Origin: Burkholderiaceae bacterium 16
GTDB taxonomy: Bacteria > Pseudomonadota > Gammaproteobacteria > Burkholderiales > Burkholderiaceae
Length of the DNA stretch: 64,000 nucleotides
Assembly (NCBI GenBank): GCA_000955785.1
Contig: JYOD01000111.1
Coordinates: forward strand, 1 to 64,000
Direction of reading: 5' to 3'
Positions 42,555 to 51,330 of this stretch are shown in pieces (position 1 is the first letter of the stretch; each line of letters opens with the position of its first letter). The notes under the pieces were generated by a model, which was not told the DNA's origin, did not search any database, and saw nothing but the letters and a program-made list of their open reading frames with translations. A program made the translations under genes and the position numbers.

Positions 42555-44345
42555 TCAAAACTGATCATCCGCAAGGGCCAACACGGCTTCCGAACCGTCC
42601 GCGCCCGTGATCGATGCGTCGAGCGCAACCGCCTGCGGCAGCAAGTATTCGGCGAAGAACTGGGCGGTCGCGATCTTCGCGCCGTAGAATGAGGGGTCAT
42701 CAGACAGCTTGCGCGAGGCGACGAGCATGGAGCGGGCCATCTGCCAACCGCCCAGTACAATACCCGCAAGCTTCAAGTACAGGACGCTGCCGATGAATAC
42801 CGCATTCGGATTGTGCATAGCATTCGCGACAACAAACTGGACTACCGCCTGCAACGAGCGCTGCCCCTGCGCGAGATGCTTGTACATCGACTCGAACGGT
42901 TTGCCCTGCTCGGCACGCAGCTCATCGAGCGTCAACCCGATTTGGGCCAACAACGCGTGCGCGACCGCACCGTGGTCGTGTAGCGTCTTGCGGCCAACGA
43001 GATCGTTTGCCTGAATCGCGGTCGTGCCTTCATAGATCGTGAGGATGCGCGCATCGCGGTAATACTGCGCCGCGCCTGTTTCTTCAATGAAGCCCATGCC
43101 GCCGTGGACTTGCACGCCCAGGCTCGTCACCTCAAGCGCCGACTCGGTACTCCATCCCTTCACGACTGGCACGAGAAATTCATAGATCGCCTGGTGTTCG
43201 GCACGGGTTGCCGCATCCTGGTGACGGTGCGCGATATCGGCGTGCGCAGCCGCTACGTACGCGAGAGCGCGGGCGGCTTCGGTCAGCGCGCGCATTGTCG
43301 CGAGCATTCGCCGAACGTCGGGATGTCGGATGATCGCCACGGACTGCATGGCCGAACCGTCCACCGGCCGGCTCTGCACGCGCTCTTTCGCATAGGCGGC
43401 GGCCTTCTGGTAGGCCGCGTCGCAGAGGGCAATCCCTTGCGTACCGACCCCAAAGCGCGCCGCATTCATCATGATGAACATATACTCGAGGCCGTGGCTC
43501 TCCTCCCCGACGAGATAGCCGAGCGCGCCGCCATGATCGCCGAACTGGAGCACCGCCGTCGCGCTTCCCTTGATGCCGAGCTTGTGCTCGATCGACACGC
43601 ATTGCACATCGTTGCGCTCGCCGAGCGAGCCGTCGTCGTTCACGAGGAACTTCGGCACGATGAATAGCGAAATTCCCTTTACGCCTTCCGGCGCATCCGG
43701 CGTGCGCGCCAGCACGAGATGGACGATGTTCTTCGCCATATCGTGCTCGCCCCATGTGATAAAGATCTTCGTGCCGAAGAGCCGATACGTACCGTCTCCC
43801 TGCGGCTCGGCGCGAGTGCGTACCAAGGCGAGGTCGGATCCTGCCTGCGGCTCGGTGAGGTTCATCGTGCCGGTCCACTCGCCCGAGACGAGCTTCGGTA
43901 CAAAGCGCTGCTTCTGTTCTTCGCTGCCAGCCGTCAGCAGCGCTTCGATCGCGCCGTCGGTCAGCATCGGGCAAAGCGCGAACGCCAGGTTGGCCGCGTT
44001 GGTCATCTCAAAGTATGGCGTCGCAATCAGTTGAGGCAGCCCCTGGCCGCCGTACTCGACCGGGTGCTTTACACCCTGCCATCCGCCGGATGAGAATTGA
44101 CGGAGCGCATTGGCAAAGCCGGGCGGCGAGGTGACTGTACCGTCCCTCCAGGTGCTCGGATGCGTGTCGCCTACAGCGTTAAGCGGCGCAAGCACGTCGC
44201 CGCATAGTTTCGCGCATTCTTCGATGACCGCCTGCGCAGTTTCCAGCGTGGCGTCCTCGAAGCCGGGCAAGGCGGACACGCGCTCAAGTCCGGCGAGCTC
44301 TGACATGGTGAACAGCATGTCTTTCACGGGTGCGGTGTAACTCAT
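42555..44345 (-). CDS. Acyl-CoA dehydrogenase, long (C-terminal extended) type
   Basis: This 596-residue flavoprotein shows the substrate/FAD signature GTMNLTEPQAGSDLALVRTR, then YLVGEESHGLEYMFIMMNAA and the catalytic region around GMGFIEETGAAQYYRDARIL with IYEGTTAIQ. A C-terminal extension of about 120 residues is typical of the larger acyl-CoA dehydrogenases (DmdC or FadE-like group). ATG 44345 begins MSYTAPVKDMLFTM; the frame extends upstream to 44426 without a better site. It would feed electrons to ETF, yet the nearby etfBA and ETF-QO genes are broken, so it must rely on other copies. It groups with the beta-oxidation-like genes upstream. Confidence 0.88.
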   Translation of the reverse strand: MSYTAPVKDMLFTMSELAGLERVSALPGFEDATLETAQAVIEECAKLCGDVLAPLNAVGDTHPSTWRDGTVTSPPGFANALRQFSSGGWQGVKHPVEYGGQGLPQLIATPYFEMTNAANLAFALCPMLTDGAIEALLTAGSEEQKQRFVPKLVSGEWTGTMNLTEPQAGSDLALVRTRAEPQGDGTYRLFGTKIFITWGEHDMAKNIVHLVLARTPDAPEGVKGISLFIVPKFLVNDDGSLGERNDVQCVSIEHKLGIKGSATAVLQFGDHGGALGYLVGEESHGLEYMFIMMNAARFGVGTQGIALCDAAYQKAAAYAKERVQSRPVDGSAMQSVAIIRHPDVRRMLATMRALTEAARALAYVAAAHADIAHRHQDAATRAEHQAIYEFLVPVVKGWSTESALEVTSLGVQVHGGMGFIEETGAAQYYRDARILTIYEGTTAIQANDLVGRKTLHDHGAVAHALLAQIGLTLDELRAEQGKPFESMYKHLAQGQRSLQAVVQFVVANAMHNPNAVFIGSVLYLKLAGIVLGGWQMARSMLVASRKLSDDPSFYGAKIATAQFFAEYLLPQAVALDASITGADGSEAVLALADDQF

Positions 44346-44422
44346 TGCAATGCTCCAATCTCTTTCGTGTTTAGAACCACTCGTGGTTAATGGGGACGCG
44401 CACGCGAGCGAGCAGCGTGCAG

Positions 44423-44515
44423 TCATGCTGCATGCGGGGAGCCGAAGGCCCTGCGATCGCTAAACCTCGGCCGCCGCTTCTCGATCAACGCGCTTGTGCC
44501 ATCGAGCTTGTTTTC
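44423..44515 (-). pseudogene. Possible enoyl-CoA hydratase C-terminal remnant
   Basis: The minus strand reads LDGTSALIEKRRPRF, which matches the end of enoyl-CoA hydratases (E-G-x-x-A-L/F-L-E-K-R-x-P-x-F). No other part of the gene is recognisable here. It lies between the 3-hydroxyacyl-CoA dehydrogenase gene and the acyl-CoA dehydrogenase gene, in the orientation expected for an operon member. Confidence 0.4.
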
Positions 44516-44580
44516 TGTTGGTGCGCACTGACGACCACGCGACGGGGCGCGACTTGTGCCGCCACGGTGTCCCGCCACGC

Positions 44581-45528
44581 TCAGCTGTGCCCGGATCGCA
44601 AGCGAAGCAGACCGACCAGCATCTCGTTTTCCGCCTCCGCCAGCCGTGCGACCGACCGCCCGGCGGCCTCTTGCTGTACTTCGTCGGCCAATCTTTGTTT
44701 GAACTCGGAGGTAAGCCGCGGAGTCCCGAGTTCCTTCCACAGAGCTTCAAGCACGGGTGGCATCAGATGGTCAATGAAATGCTGGATGCCACCGGCGCCA
44801 CCGGCGAGGTGGAACTGCAGGCTTGGCCCCATCACGCCCCAGCGAAGCCCCGGCCCCCAGCTCACCGCGTCATCCGCGTCAGCCACACTGAGCACCCCCT
44901 GCTCGACGAGATACAACACTTCGCGATACAGCGCCGACTGGAGTCGGTTCGCGACGTGCCCGGGGACCTCCTTGCGCAGGAGAATCGCCCGCTTACCGAT
45001 GGACTTATAGAACGTCATCGCCTTTTCGATGGCCGCCGGCGATGTCTTTGCACCGCCCACAACTTCAACGAGCGGCACAACATGCGGGGGATTGAACGGA
45101 TGTCCGATGACGCACCGTTCCGGATGCTCACACTTTGACTGAACAGCACTCATGGTCAGCGACGAGGAACTCGACGCGATCAGTGAATCGGGCGGCGTCA
45201 CGGCGTCCATCTCAGCGTAGAGCTTGATTTTGAAGTCCAGCCGCTCCGGACCGTTCTCCTGCACGAAGTCGGCCTTCGCCAGCGCTTGCTTCATATCGGG
45301 CGTAAACTCCAGACGGTCACGCGAAGCACCGGGAGACAGCCCGATGCGCGTGAGCACCGTCCAGGCATCGTCTACGAACTTGCGCAAGTTGGCTTCCGCG
45401 TTCGGCGCCGGATCGGTCGCGATCACGTCGAAGCCGCTGGCCAGGTACTGTGCAGCCCAGCTGGCACCGATGACTCCGGTGCCAACGATGGCAATGCGGC
45501 GAATAGGTTTGTCAAAGTTCGTCATCAT
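44581..45528 (-). CDS. 3-hydroxyacyl-CoA dehydrogenase family protein
   Basis: This 315-residue protein has the NAD-binding motif IAIVGTGVIGASWAAQYL, the catalytic serine region LIASSSSSLTMSA, and the catalytic histidine in IGHPFNPPHVVPLVEVV, then the C-terminal domain with VPGHVANRLQSALYREVLYL. Length and pattern resemble L-carnitine dehydrogenase or 3-hydroxyacyl-CoA/3-hydroxybutyryl-CoA dehydrogenases acting as single-domain enzymes. ATG 45528 overlaps the stop of the YWTD gene (4 bp). It is the third gene of the operon that begins with a CaiB-type CoA-transferase. Confidence 0.88.
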   Translation of the reverse strand: MMTNFDKPIRRIAIVGTGVIGASWAAQYLASGFDVIATDPAPNAEANLRKFVDDAWTVLTRIGLSPGASRDRLEFTPDMKQALAKADFVQENGPERLDFKIKLYAEMDAVTPPDSLIASSSSSLTMSAVQSKCEHPERCVIGHPFNPPHVVPLVEVVGGAKTSPAAIEKAMTFYKSIGKRAILLRKEVPGHVANRLQSALYREVLYLVEQGVLSVADADDAVSWGPGLRWGVMGPSLQFHLAGGAGGIQHFIDHLMPPVLEALWKELGTPRLTSEFKQRLADEVQQEAAGRSVARLAEAENEMLVGLLRLRSGHS

Positions 45529-46415
45529 TTCTCCGTCGGAGTGATTTTCGCGTAGGCCACGCCCGTGAGATTTCCCTGCATGTAGGCCAGTACTCGTTTC
45601 GGCGACCCATTGAGTTCAGCGGAGTAGACCGAGCCGCCCAGGTCGGTCACGAACATGCGATTGCCCGGAACGTCCAACGCAAGGCCGATTCCCTCCATCA
45701 GATCGTTCAGCACGATTTCCTGCCTCGGCTTGCCGTCAATGGACGTGCGGCTCACAGTGTTGCCGCGCGGGGGATCGCCGCGATCGGTCCAATACAGATG
45801 CCGATTCTCGAGGTCGAGCTCCAGATCGATCGGCTCCGGCAGTCCGTCGAACAAGACGGTAATGTCTTGACGATTGGCGGCGTCCCGGCCCGGGGGAATC
45901 TCTAGATTCGCGCGGAAGATGCGGCCGCGTCCGCCATTGTCCGGGCCTTTCTGCGTCCAGTAGATGTGCCCGCGCTCAGCGTCAACCGTAATACCCACAC
46001 ACCAGTTCGACGCATCGCTGCGGTCGCCATCGCCGCGGCCGGCTTCCACGAGCGTTTCGATGTGCGAGCCATCGAGATTCGAGCGCATGACCCGCATGCC
46101 TTCGCGATCCGACCAATAGAGCTTGCGATTTTTGCTATCGAGATGGATCTGCTTCGGCGTGTAGGTGGCACCCTCCGGAATGATCGTCGTGCGGTTACGA
46201 CCGTCAAGATCCGCGCGTTCGATCATCCCATCGTTGCGATCGGGAACACCCATATCCGTCCAATAGACATGCCCCTTCTCCAGATCCAACACGATGCCAT
46301 CCGGGTGGCGGCATCCCGTGACCAGGGTCTTCAGATCAGAGCCGTCCGGATTCATGGAGAAGATTCGGCCGCCGCTCAAATCAAGTACAAACAAGCGACC
46401 CGCTGATTGATTCAT
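45525..46415 (-). CDS. YWTD-repeat beta-propeller protein (SMP-30/LDL-receptor class B-like)
   Basis: This 296-residue protein consists of about six blades, each with a YWTD-like motif: VYWTDMG, LYWSDREG, IYWTQKGP, LYWTDRGD, and looser forms LFVLDLSG and MFVTDLGG. Such propellers are common in LDL-receptor class B repeats and in bacterial SMP-30/gluconolactonase-like proteins. No signal peptide is visible (MNQSAGRLFVLDLS), so it is cytoplasmic. Its role is unknown: a lactonase-like or substrate-sensing function is possible. It overlaps its neighbours by 4 bp on each side (CaiB-type gene and 3-hydroxyacyl-CoA dehydrogenase gene), so translational coupling is likely. Confidence 0.82.
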   Translation of the reverse strand: MNQSAGRLFVLDLSGGRIFSMNPDGSDLKTLVTGCRHPDGIVLDLEKGHVYWTDMGVPDRNDGMIERADLDGRNRTTIIPEGATYTPKQIHLDSKNRKLYWSDREGMRVMRSNLDGSHIETLVEAGRGDGDRSDASNWCVGITVDAERGHIYWTQKGPDNGGRGRIFRANLEIPPGRDAANRQDITVLFDGLPEPIDLELDLENRHLYWTDRGDPPRGNTVSRTSIDGKPRQEIVLNDLMEGIGLALDVPGNRMFVTDLGGSVYSAELNGSPKRVLAYMQGNLTGVAYAKITPTEK

Positions 46416-47638
46416 CGCTGCTCCTCCTTCATCTTCCCAAGGGCACCGCTCGACAGCAATGCATCGATATCCCTCGCGCCGAAGCCGAGTTCCTTCAAAA
46501 CATCCTCGTTGTGTTCGCCAAGAGACGGGGCGCGCCTGGCCGACACCTTGCTTACGCCATGCACTTGTATTGGACTGCTGATGGTGGAAGTCAGCTTGCC
46601 GGGGGCGCCTTCCAGTGGAACGACAATGTCATTGAGCCGAAGCTGTGGGTCGTTGATGACTTCTTGCGGACCGCGCACGACGCCGAACGTAACGTTGACG
46701 CTTTCGAAGATCTGCTGCCAATGCGTCATGGGTTGCGCTGCGAACATGTCATCGAGAATCGCCGTCAGCTGGGGCATGTTTGTCATCAACTTCGCAGGAT
46801 CCGAGAACCTCGGATCCGTCAAAATGTCTTTGCGGCCCAGAGCTTGCGCCACCTCCTGGAACTTGTCCGGCATGACGATGAGAACGAACCAGGTGTCATC
46901 GGCAGCGCGGTACACGTTCAGGACCGCATTGGCGGGATGCTTGCGATCGTGCAGCCCATAGAACGTCGCCTCGCACAGTGCGGCCTGGATCGAAACGCTC
47001 GCGGCCCAGACGCCCTCCGCAAGCAGTGATGTCGTGACGTACGAACCTTCACCCGTGCGCTCCCGGCGATAGAGCGCCGTGACGATGGCGGAATACAGGC
47101 CCACGGCGGTCGCATTGTCACCGCTGCCGGCCACCGGCCAGGTTGGCGGGGCGCCGGCATCGCGTGTCATGGACAGCAATCCGCTGCGCGCCCAGTAGGA
47201 AGTGATGTCGAAGCCCGGCAGGTCGGCGTCCGGCCCTTTTTCGCCGAAGCCCGTCACATCCGCATAGATCAGGCGGCGGTTGTGTTGCACCACGTCGTCA
47301 TATTCGAGCTTCAATCGATTGCGTGCGGGGTGCGGCGTGTTGACAATGAACACATCAGCCCACTCGATAAGGCGCTGCAGGACCGGCTGAGCACTCGAAG
47401 ATTTCAGATTGAGTGTGATGCCGCGCTTATTGCGGTTGGCCAGGTGCCAGGCATAGGGATCCTTCGCCTGTGGCTGCGGCGGTAGCTCATGGGCATGTCG
47501 CCAAAGATCTCCCGCCGGAGGCTCCACCTTGATGACATCGGCACCGAAGTCGGAAAGGATGACCGCGGCACTGGGACCTGCGATGAAGCTGGCGAGGTCC
47601 ACCACCCTCAGGCCAGAAAAGATATTGTCACTTGCCAT
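46412..47638 (-). CDS. CaiB/BaiF family CoA-transferase
   Basis: This 408-residue class III CoA-transferase starts IFSGLRVVDLASFIAGPSAA, then VIKVEPPAGDLWR and NRNKRGITLNLKS. The expected catalytic aspartate position lies in PVAGSGDNATAVGLYSA. Class III enzymes activate carboxylic acids by CoA transfer, so it probably feeds an acid into the beta-oxidation-like enzymes downstream. ATG 47638 gives the standard N-terminus. It is the first intact gene of the operon CaiB-type, YWTD propeller, 3-hydroxyacyl-CoA dehydrogenase, then acyl-CoA dehydrogenase, on the minus strand. Confidence 0.88.
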   Translation of the reverse strand: MASDNIFSGLRVVDLASFIAGPSAAVILSDFGADVIKVEPPAGDLWRHAHELPPQPQAKDPYAWHLANRNKRGITLNLKSSSAQPVLQRLIEWADVFIVNTPHPARNRLKLEYDDVVQHNRRLIYADVTGFGEKGPDADLPGFDITSYWARSGLLSMTRDAGAPPTWPVAGSGDNATAVGLYSAIVTALYRRERTGEGSYVTTSLLAEGVWAASVSIQAALCEATFYGLHDRKHPANAVLNVYRAADDTWFVLIVMPDKFQEVAQALGRKDILTDPRFSDPAKLMTNMPQLTAILDDMFAAQPMTHWQQIFESVNVTFGVVRGPQEVINDPQLRLNDIVVPLEGAPGKLTSTISSPIQVHGVSKVSARRAPSLGEHNEDVLKELGFGARDIDALLSSGALGKMKEEQR

Positions 47639-47749
47639 AGTTGTTTCCTGTTAATAGTTGTCCACGGTGTACGGGCTCAGCGCCCCTGAAAGTGAGCGGT
47701 GCGTGTCCTGGCTCAGCGCATTGAAATCCTTGGGCCGATTCAATGTCAC

Positions 47750-47848
47750 TTAGCCGATGAGACCCTTCTTTTCGTACAAGACATTGGTCGGCGTCCCTGC
47801 ACGCTCGACCTGGTCAGCAGGTGCCAATGGGAGGGCAGAAACAGCCAT
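47750..47848 (-). pseudogene. Enoyl-CoA hydratase, N-terminal fragment
   Basis: ATG 47848, preceded by GGAG, starts a 32-residue frame ending TPTNVLYEKKGLIG and TAA. VLYEKKGLIG is the usual lead into the first strand of enoyl-CoA hydratases (LYEKKGxIGxVTLNRP), but the sequence stops there. The gene was thus cut after about 32 residues. It lies just upstream of the CaiB-type CoA-transferase on the same strand. Confidence 0.5.
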
Positions 47849-48289
47849 GGATGTCTCCAGTGTTGAAACGCGAATCACGAGTCGCGGACGGATCAACGCT
47901 TCGTGTGGACGACTGCCCAGCGACAGCGCGACGCGTCGTATGGCGCCGTTCGCAACTGCGGGCACTTTGGATGGATGGGTCTGAGTCCCCGGAACGACTG
48001 GGAATGGGCTTTTTTGCCATCAACCGCATCGGATGACGCGCGGGCCCAATGTGTCTCACCGAGGCGGGTATGCCGAGCCCGGCACGACCTCGGCGCACCC
48101 AGAGGCCCACCAAAACGACTTCTAAAGCCGAACGCATGCCATGCCAGTCGATTGAGACAAAGGACGCTAATGCAATCCAGCAATGTATCGACGGGTTCCT
48201 CGCAATTCGTGCTAAGACCCCTCGCACAGCTGGCAAAAAAAATGCTCATCCTCGGATCGTGTCTGACTCTGTCACGGCTTCAAGCTGGT
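47849..48289. other. Stretch without a recognisable gene
   Basis: About 440 bp between the hydratase fragment and repeat copy E. Frames are open on both strands in places but without family-like sequence or ribosome-binding sites. I see no RNA gene. Confidence 0.4.
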
Positions 48290-48340
48290 TGGATGGTAGA
48301 TACAAAGACGAAGCTTCGCTATTACATATAGCTGGAGTGT
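48290..48340 (-). repeat. Dispersed repeat, copy E
   Basis: Read on the minus strand, GACACTCCAGCTATATGTAA, then TAGC and TATCTACCATCCAA match the core of the family (CTGACTCCAGCTTTATGTAA, TAGCC, CTAACTATCATCAA). It lies 120 bp from the kinase fragment at 48459. Confidence 0.5.
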
Positions 48341-48458
48341 CGGCATGGACTAGGTGGGTCCATTTACAAATGTCGTAGGCGGCCAAGCGTGTTGGCGCCC
48401 GTCCCGGCCGTCGTGATGAAACAGCACTATCGATTTCGATAGCGCATCCTCCAAGCTC

Positions 48459-48566
48459 AAGCCGCGAGGCGAGGCCGAAACCCGTGAGCCGAACTTCGCC
48501 ACCGTCGGGGTTCACCAGGATATTTGCCGGCTTGACGTCCTTGTGCACGAGCCGTCCCTGGTGGAC
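48459..48566 (-). pseudogene. Fragment of a giant Ser/Thr-kinase hybrid gene
   Basis: The minus strand reads HQGRLVHKDVKPANILVNPD, then GGEVRLTGFGLASRL, nearly identical to residues 60-94 of the hybrid kinase at 55342 (HQGGLVHKDVKPANILVNPD and SGEVRLTGFGLASRL). Both sides quickly lose similarity, although a diluted upstream match is possible to about 48640. It is a partial duplicate, inverted relative to the intact gene and 7 kb away. Confidence 0.85.
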
Positions 48567-48871
48567 GCTGCACCCTTCTCGATGCTCCCGCCTGGAACAC
48601 GGCAGCACTGCCAAGGGCACGCCGTGCGGTGACTCCAGGTGTGCGGACATGCACTATTACCGGGCCAGTGCCTCCATGGCATGCGGAACGGCGCTGATAA
48701 GGTGCCGCCGACCAGATACGTCGGGATACGCAGCGGCCGGGGCGCCGCCAAAACCTATACCTTCATGTAATTCCACCCGGCAAGCAGCGTACATAAGATA
48801 CCGGCATAGGATGTGGATCCCGCCCACGGTCGGTGCGCGGACCCGTTGCTCAGCTTGGCAGAGGTAGTCGC

Positions 48872-49255
48872 TTGTACAACAATCAGATAGCAGCGATCGT
48901 CGACGACGACGAATCGGTCCGCGTGGCGACATCGCGCCTGGTCCGCTCGCTCGGCTGGGAAGCCCGCCCGTTTTCCTCGGCGCGTGATTTTCTGGATTCG
49001 GGCAGTGCCGCCGAGGTGGCGTGCGTGATCTCCGATATCCAGATGCCGGGCATGACCGGCCTTGAAATGCAAAGGGCGCTCGTTCAGGCCAGCGTCCTCG
49101 TACCGGTGATCTTCATCACGGCCTTCTGTACCGAGGCCATCCGCAAGCAGGCGCTGGAGTGCGGGGCAAGGTCTTTCCTTTGCAAGCCCGCCGATGGCGC
49201 CGCGGTATGTGAATGCCTGGAACAGATAGCGCGCGAGTCGGCCCGCGAGCCGTAG
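48872..49255 (+). CDS. Single-domain response regulator (FixJ-like receiver)
   Basis: This 127-residue receiver domain reads IAAIVDDDESVRVATSRLVR, with the phosphorylation aspartate in CVISDIQMPGMTGLEM, a conserved threonine in VIFITAF, and the lysine in SFLCKPADG. There is no output domain. The start I chose is TTG 48872, because GAGG lies 7 bp upstream and it gives the usual distance to the first strand; the frame is open to 48833. It stands upstream of a membrane histidine kinase and a FixJ regulator in the same direction, so it may act as a phosphate sink or as an alternative receiver. Confidence 0.75.
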   Translation: MYNNQIAAIVDDDESVRVATSRLVRSLGWEARPFSSARDFLDSGSAAEVACVISDIQMPGMTGLEMQRALVQASVLVPVIFITAFCTEAIRKQALECGARSFLCKPADGAAVCECLEQIARESAREP

Positions 49256-49509
49256 CGGTTGCGCGCGGGGGGAGACGTAGTGAAGGCAATCGGACACGCG
49301 CAGCGCACATTGGTCCGCGCGCGCCGGTGCCTGGCATCGGCATGCAAGACGAAGCGCCAGATTACAACCCATGCCGGCCGGCATGGGTTTCGCGCATTGG
49401 CATGCCGCCAGCGCTAGAAAACAATGTTAACGAGCCCCCCATGAAGAGAGCGCGTCGTTTTCCCTTCCCGTCTGTCTTCGGCTGGCCCGCCAGCCCCGAG
49501 AGGTCCGGC

Positions 49510-51330
49510 ATGACCGAGTCATTACCCGCCATCGGCCCGGCGCGCCCCAGCACGCGAGCGCAGTCGCTGGTCGCGCTGGCGCTCGCGCTGGCCGTCTTCC
49601 TGATTGATGCACTGACGCCGCTGGATATCGCCATTGCCGTGCTTTACGTGGTGGTGGTACTGCTGTTCGCGCAGGGCGGATCGCGGTGGAGAACCCTTGC
49701 CGCGGGTGCAGCCTGTGTGGTCCTGACGCTGGTCGGGTTCGCGCTTTCCTTGGGCTTCAACGACAGCGCCGGCTCGCTGGCGCGCTGCGTATTCAGCGTG
49801 CTGGCAATCACGATTACGTCCCTGCTGGCGATGCGCAATCTGGCCAGCACGGCGCGCCTGCGCGAGCAGATCCAGATGCTCAACTTGACGCATGACGCCA
49901 TCGTCGTGTACGACATGAACGACAGCGTCACTTTCTGGAACCGCGGCGCCGAGGAGGTCTACGGCTGGGCCGCGGATGAAGCCATGGGCCAGTCGGTCCA
50001 CCGGCTGACGCAGACCCGCTTCCCCGTCCCTGTGGAACATATTCGAGCCGAACTGCTGCGGACCGGACGCTGGGACGGCGAGTTGCAGCGCACGCGCCGC
50101 GACGGCAAGCCGCTCACCATTTCCAGCCGGTGGGCGCTGTGGCGAGACCAGTCCGGCAAGCCGGCCGCCATCCTCGCGACGAGCAACGACATTACCGAAC
50201 GCCACCAGGCCGAAGCCGCGCTGACACGCAGCGAGGCCTTCCTCGCCGAGGCGCAGCGGCTCAGCAAGACCGGCAGCGTGGCGCTGAGGCTGCCGGAAGA
50301 GGAAATGACCTGGTCGGACGAGGCCTACCGCATCCTGGGCTACGCTATGGGCGTACAGCCCACCTCCGATCACCTGTTGAAGCGGACACACCCGGACGAC
50401 CTGGCGCTGGTACAGGAAGTCCGCTCGCAGATCCGGGCGGGTGTGCCGCGCATCTACGTCATGCACCGCTTGCTGATGCCGGGCGGCTCGGTCAAGCATG
50501 TGCACCTTGTGGCCAGGCTAACCACCGCTGCCGCAGGCCAACTCGAGTATGTCGGAGCCCTGATGGACGTGACGGAGGCCACGCTGACGCAACAGGCGCT
50601 GCAGCGCTCGCTGACCGAACTGGCCCATGTCACGCGCATCACTACACTGGGCGAACTCGCTGCCTCGATTGCCCACGAGGTCGCCCAGCCGATCGCAGCC
50701 ATTGTCACCTGCGCGGATGCGGCGCTGCGATGGCTGCACCGCCCGCAGCCTGACATCGACGAAGCCACGCGATCGATCCGGCAGATGATCTGCGACGCGA
50801 AGCGCTCCAGCGAGATCATCCGCCAGATCCGCGCGATGGCGCAAAAGCGCGATCCCAGCTATGCCGAAGTCGATCTGAACGCGCTGGCGCGAGAATCGGT
50901 GGAACTGCTGCGCCGCGAGCTGCAGGACCATGGCATCGAAGCCATGCTGCAGCTGGATGAACCGCCTTCGCTGATCCGCGGCGACCGCGTGCAGCTGCAA
51001 CAGGTGCTGGTCAATCTGGTGGTGAACGCCGTGCAGGCGATGGATTGTATGACCGGCCGCCGGCGCCGCCTGTGGATCAGCACCTGCCAGGTCGAACCGG
51101 AGCAGGTGAAGCTGACGGTCCGCGATTCAGGCAACGGCTTGCTCGCTGGGGATGCCGAGCACCTGTTCAACCCATTCTTCACCACCAAGGCGGATGGCAT
51201 GGGCATGGGCCTGTCCATCTGCCGTTCGATCGTCGAAGCGCATGGGGGCCGGATCTGGGCGGAATCCCCGGATGACGGTGGCGCGTCGCTGCAAGTGGTG
51301 CTGCCGATTCAGCACGAGGAAGGACAATGA
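49510..51330 (+). CDS. Membrane sensor histidine kinase with two PAS domains (FixL-like)
   Basis: This 606-residue kinase has four N-terminal membrane helices (SLVALALALAVFLIDAL, then IAVLYVVVVLLFA, VVLTLVGFALSLGF and FSVLAITITSLLA), two PAS domains (about residues 135-245 and 260-365), a HisKA domain with SIAHEVAQPIAAIVT, and an HATPase (NLVVNAVQAM, then GMGMGLSICRSIVE). The H-box has alanine where the FixL-type kinases have asparagine (HEVNQP), which is unusual. ATG 49510 follows GAGAGG; ATG 49441 is an in-frame alternative. It overlaps the next regulator gene by 4 bp (ATGA), so the two are coupled partners. Confidence 0.87.
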   Translation: MTESLPAIGPARPSTRAQSLVALALALAVFLIDALTPLDIAIAVLYVVVVLLFAQGGSRWRTLAAGAACVVLTLVGFALSLGFNDSAGSLARCVFSVLAITITSLLAMRNLASTARLREQIQMLNLTHDAIVVYDMNDSVTFWNRGAEEVYGWAADEAMGQSVHRLTQTRFPVPVEHIRAELLRTGRWDGELQRTRRDGKPLTISSRWALWRDQSGKPAAILATSNDITERHQAEAALTRSEAFLAEAQRLSKTGSVALRLPEEEMTWSDEAYRILGYAMGVQPTSDHLLKRTHPDDLALVQEVRSQIRAGVPRIYVMHRLLMPGGSVKHVHLVARLTTAAAGQLEYVGALMDVTEATLTQQALQRSLTELAHVTRITTLGELAASIAHEVAQPIAAIVTCADAALRWLHRPQPDIDEATRSIRQMICDAKRSSEIIRQIRAMAQKRDPSYAEVDLNALARESVELLRRELQDHGIEAMLQLDEPPSLIRGDRVQLQQVLVNLVVNAVQAMDCMTGRRRRLWISTCQVEPEQVKLTVRDSGNGLLAGDAEHLFNPFFTTKADGMGMGLSICRSIVEAHGGRIWAESPDDGGASLQVVLPIQHEEGQ

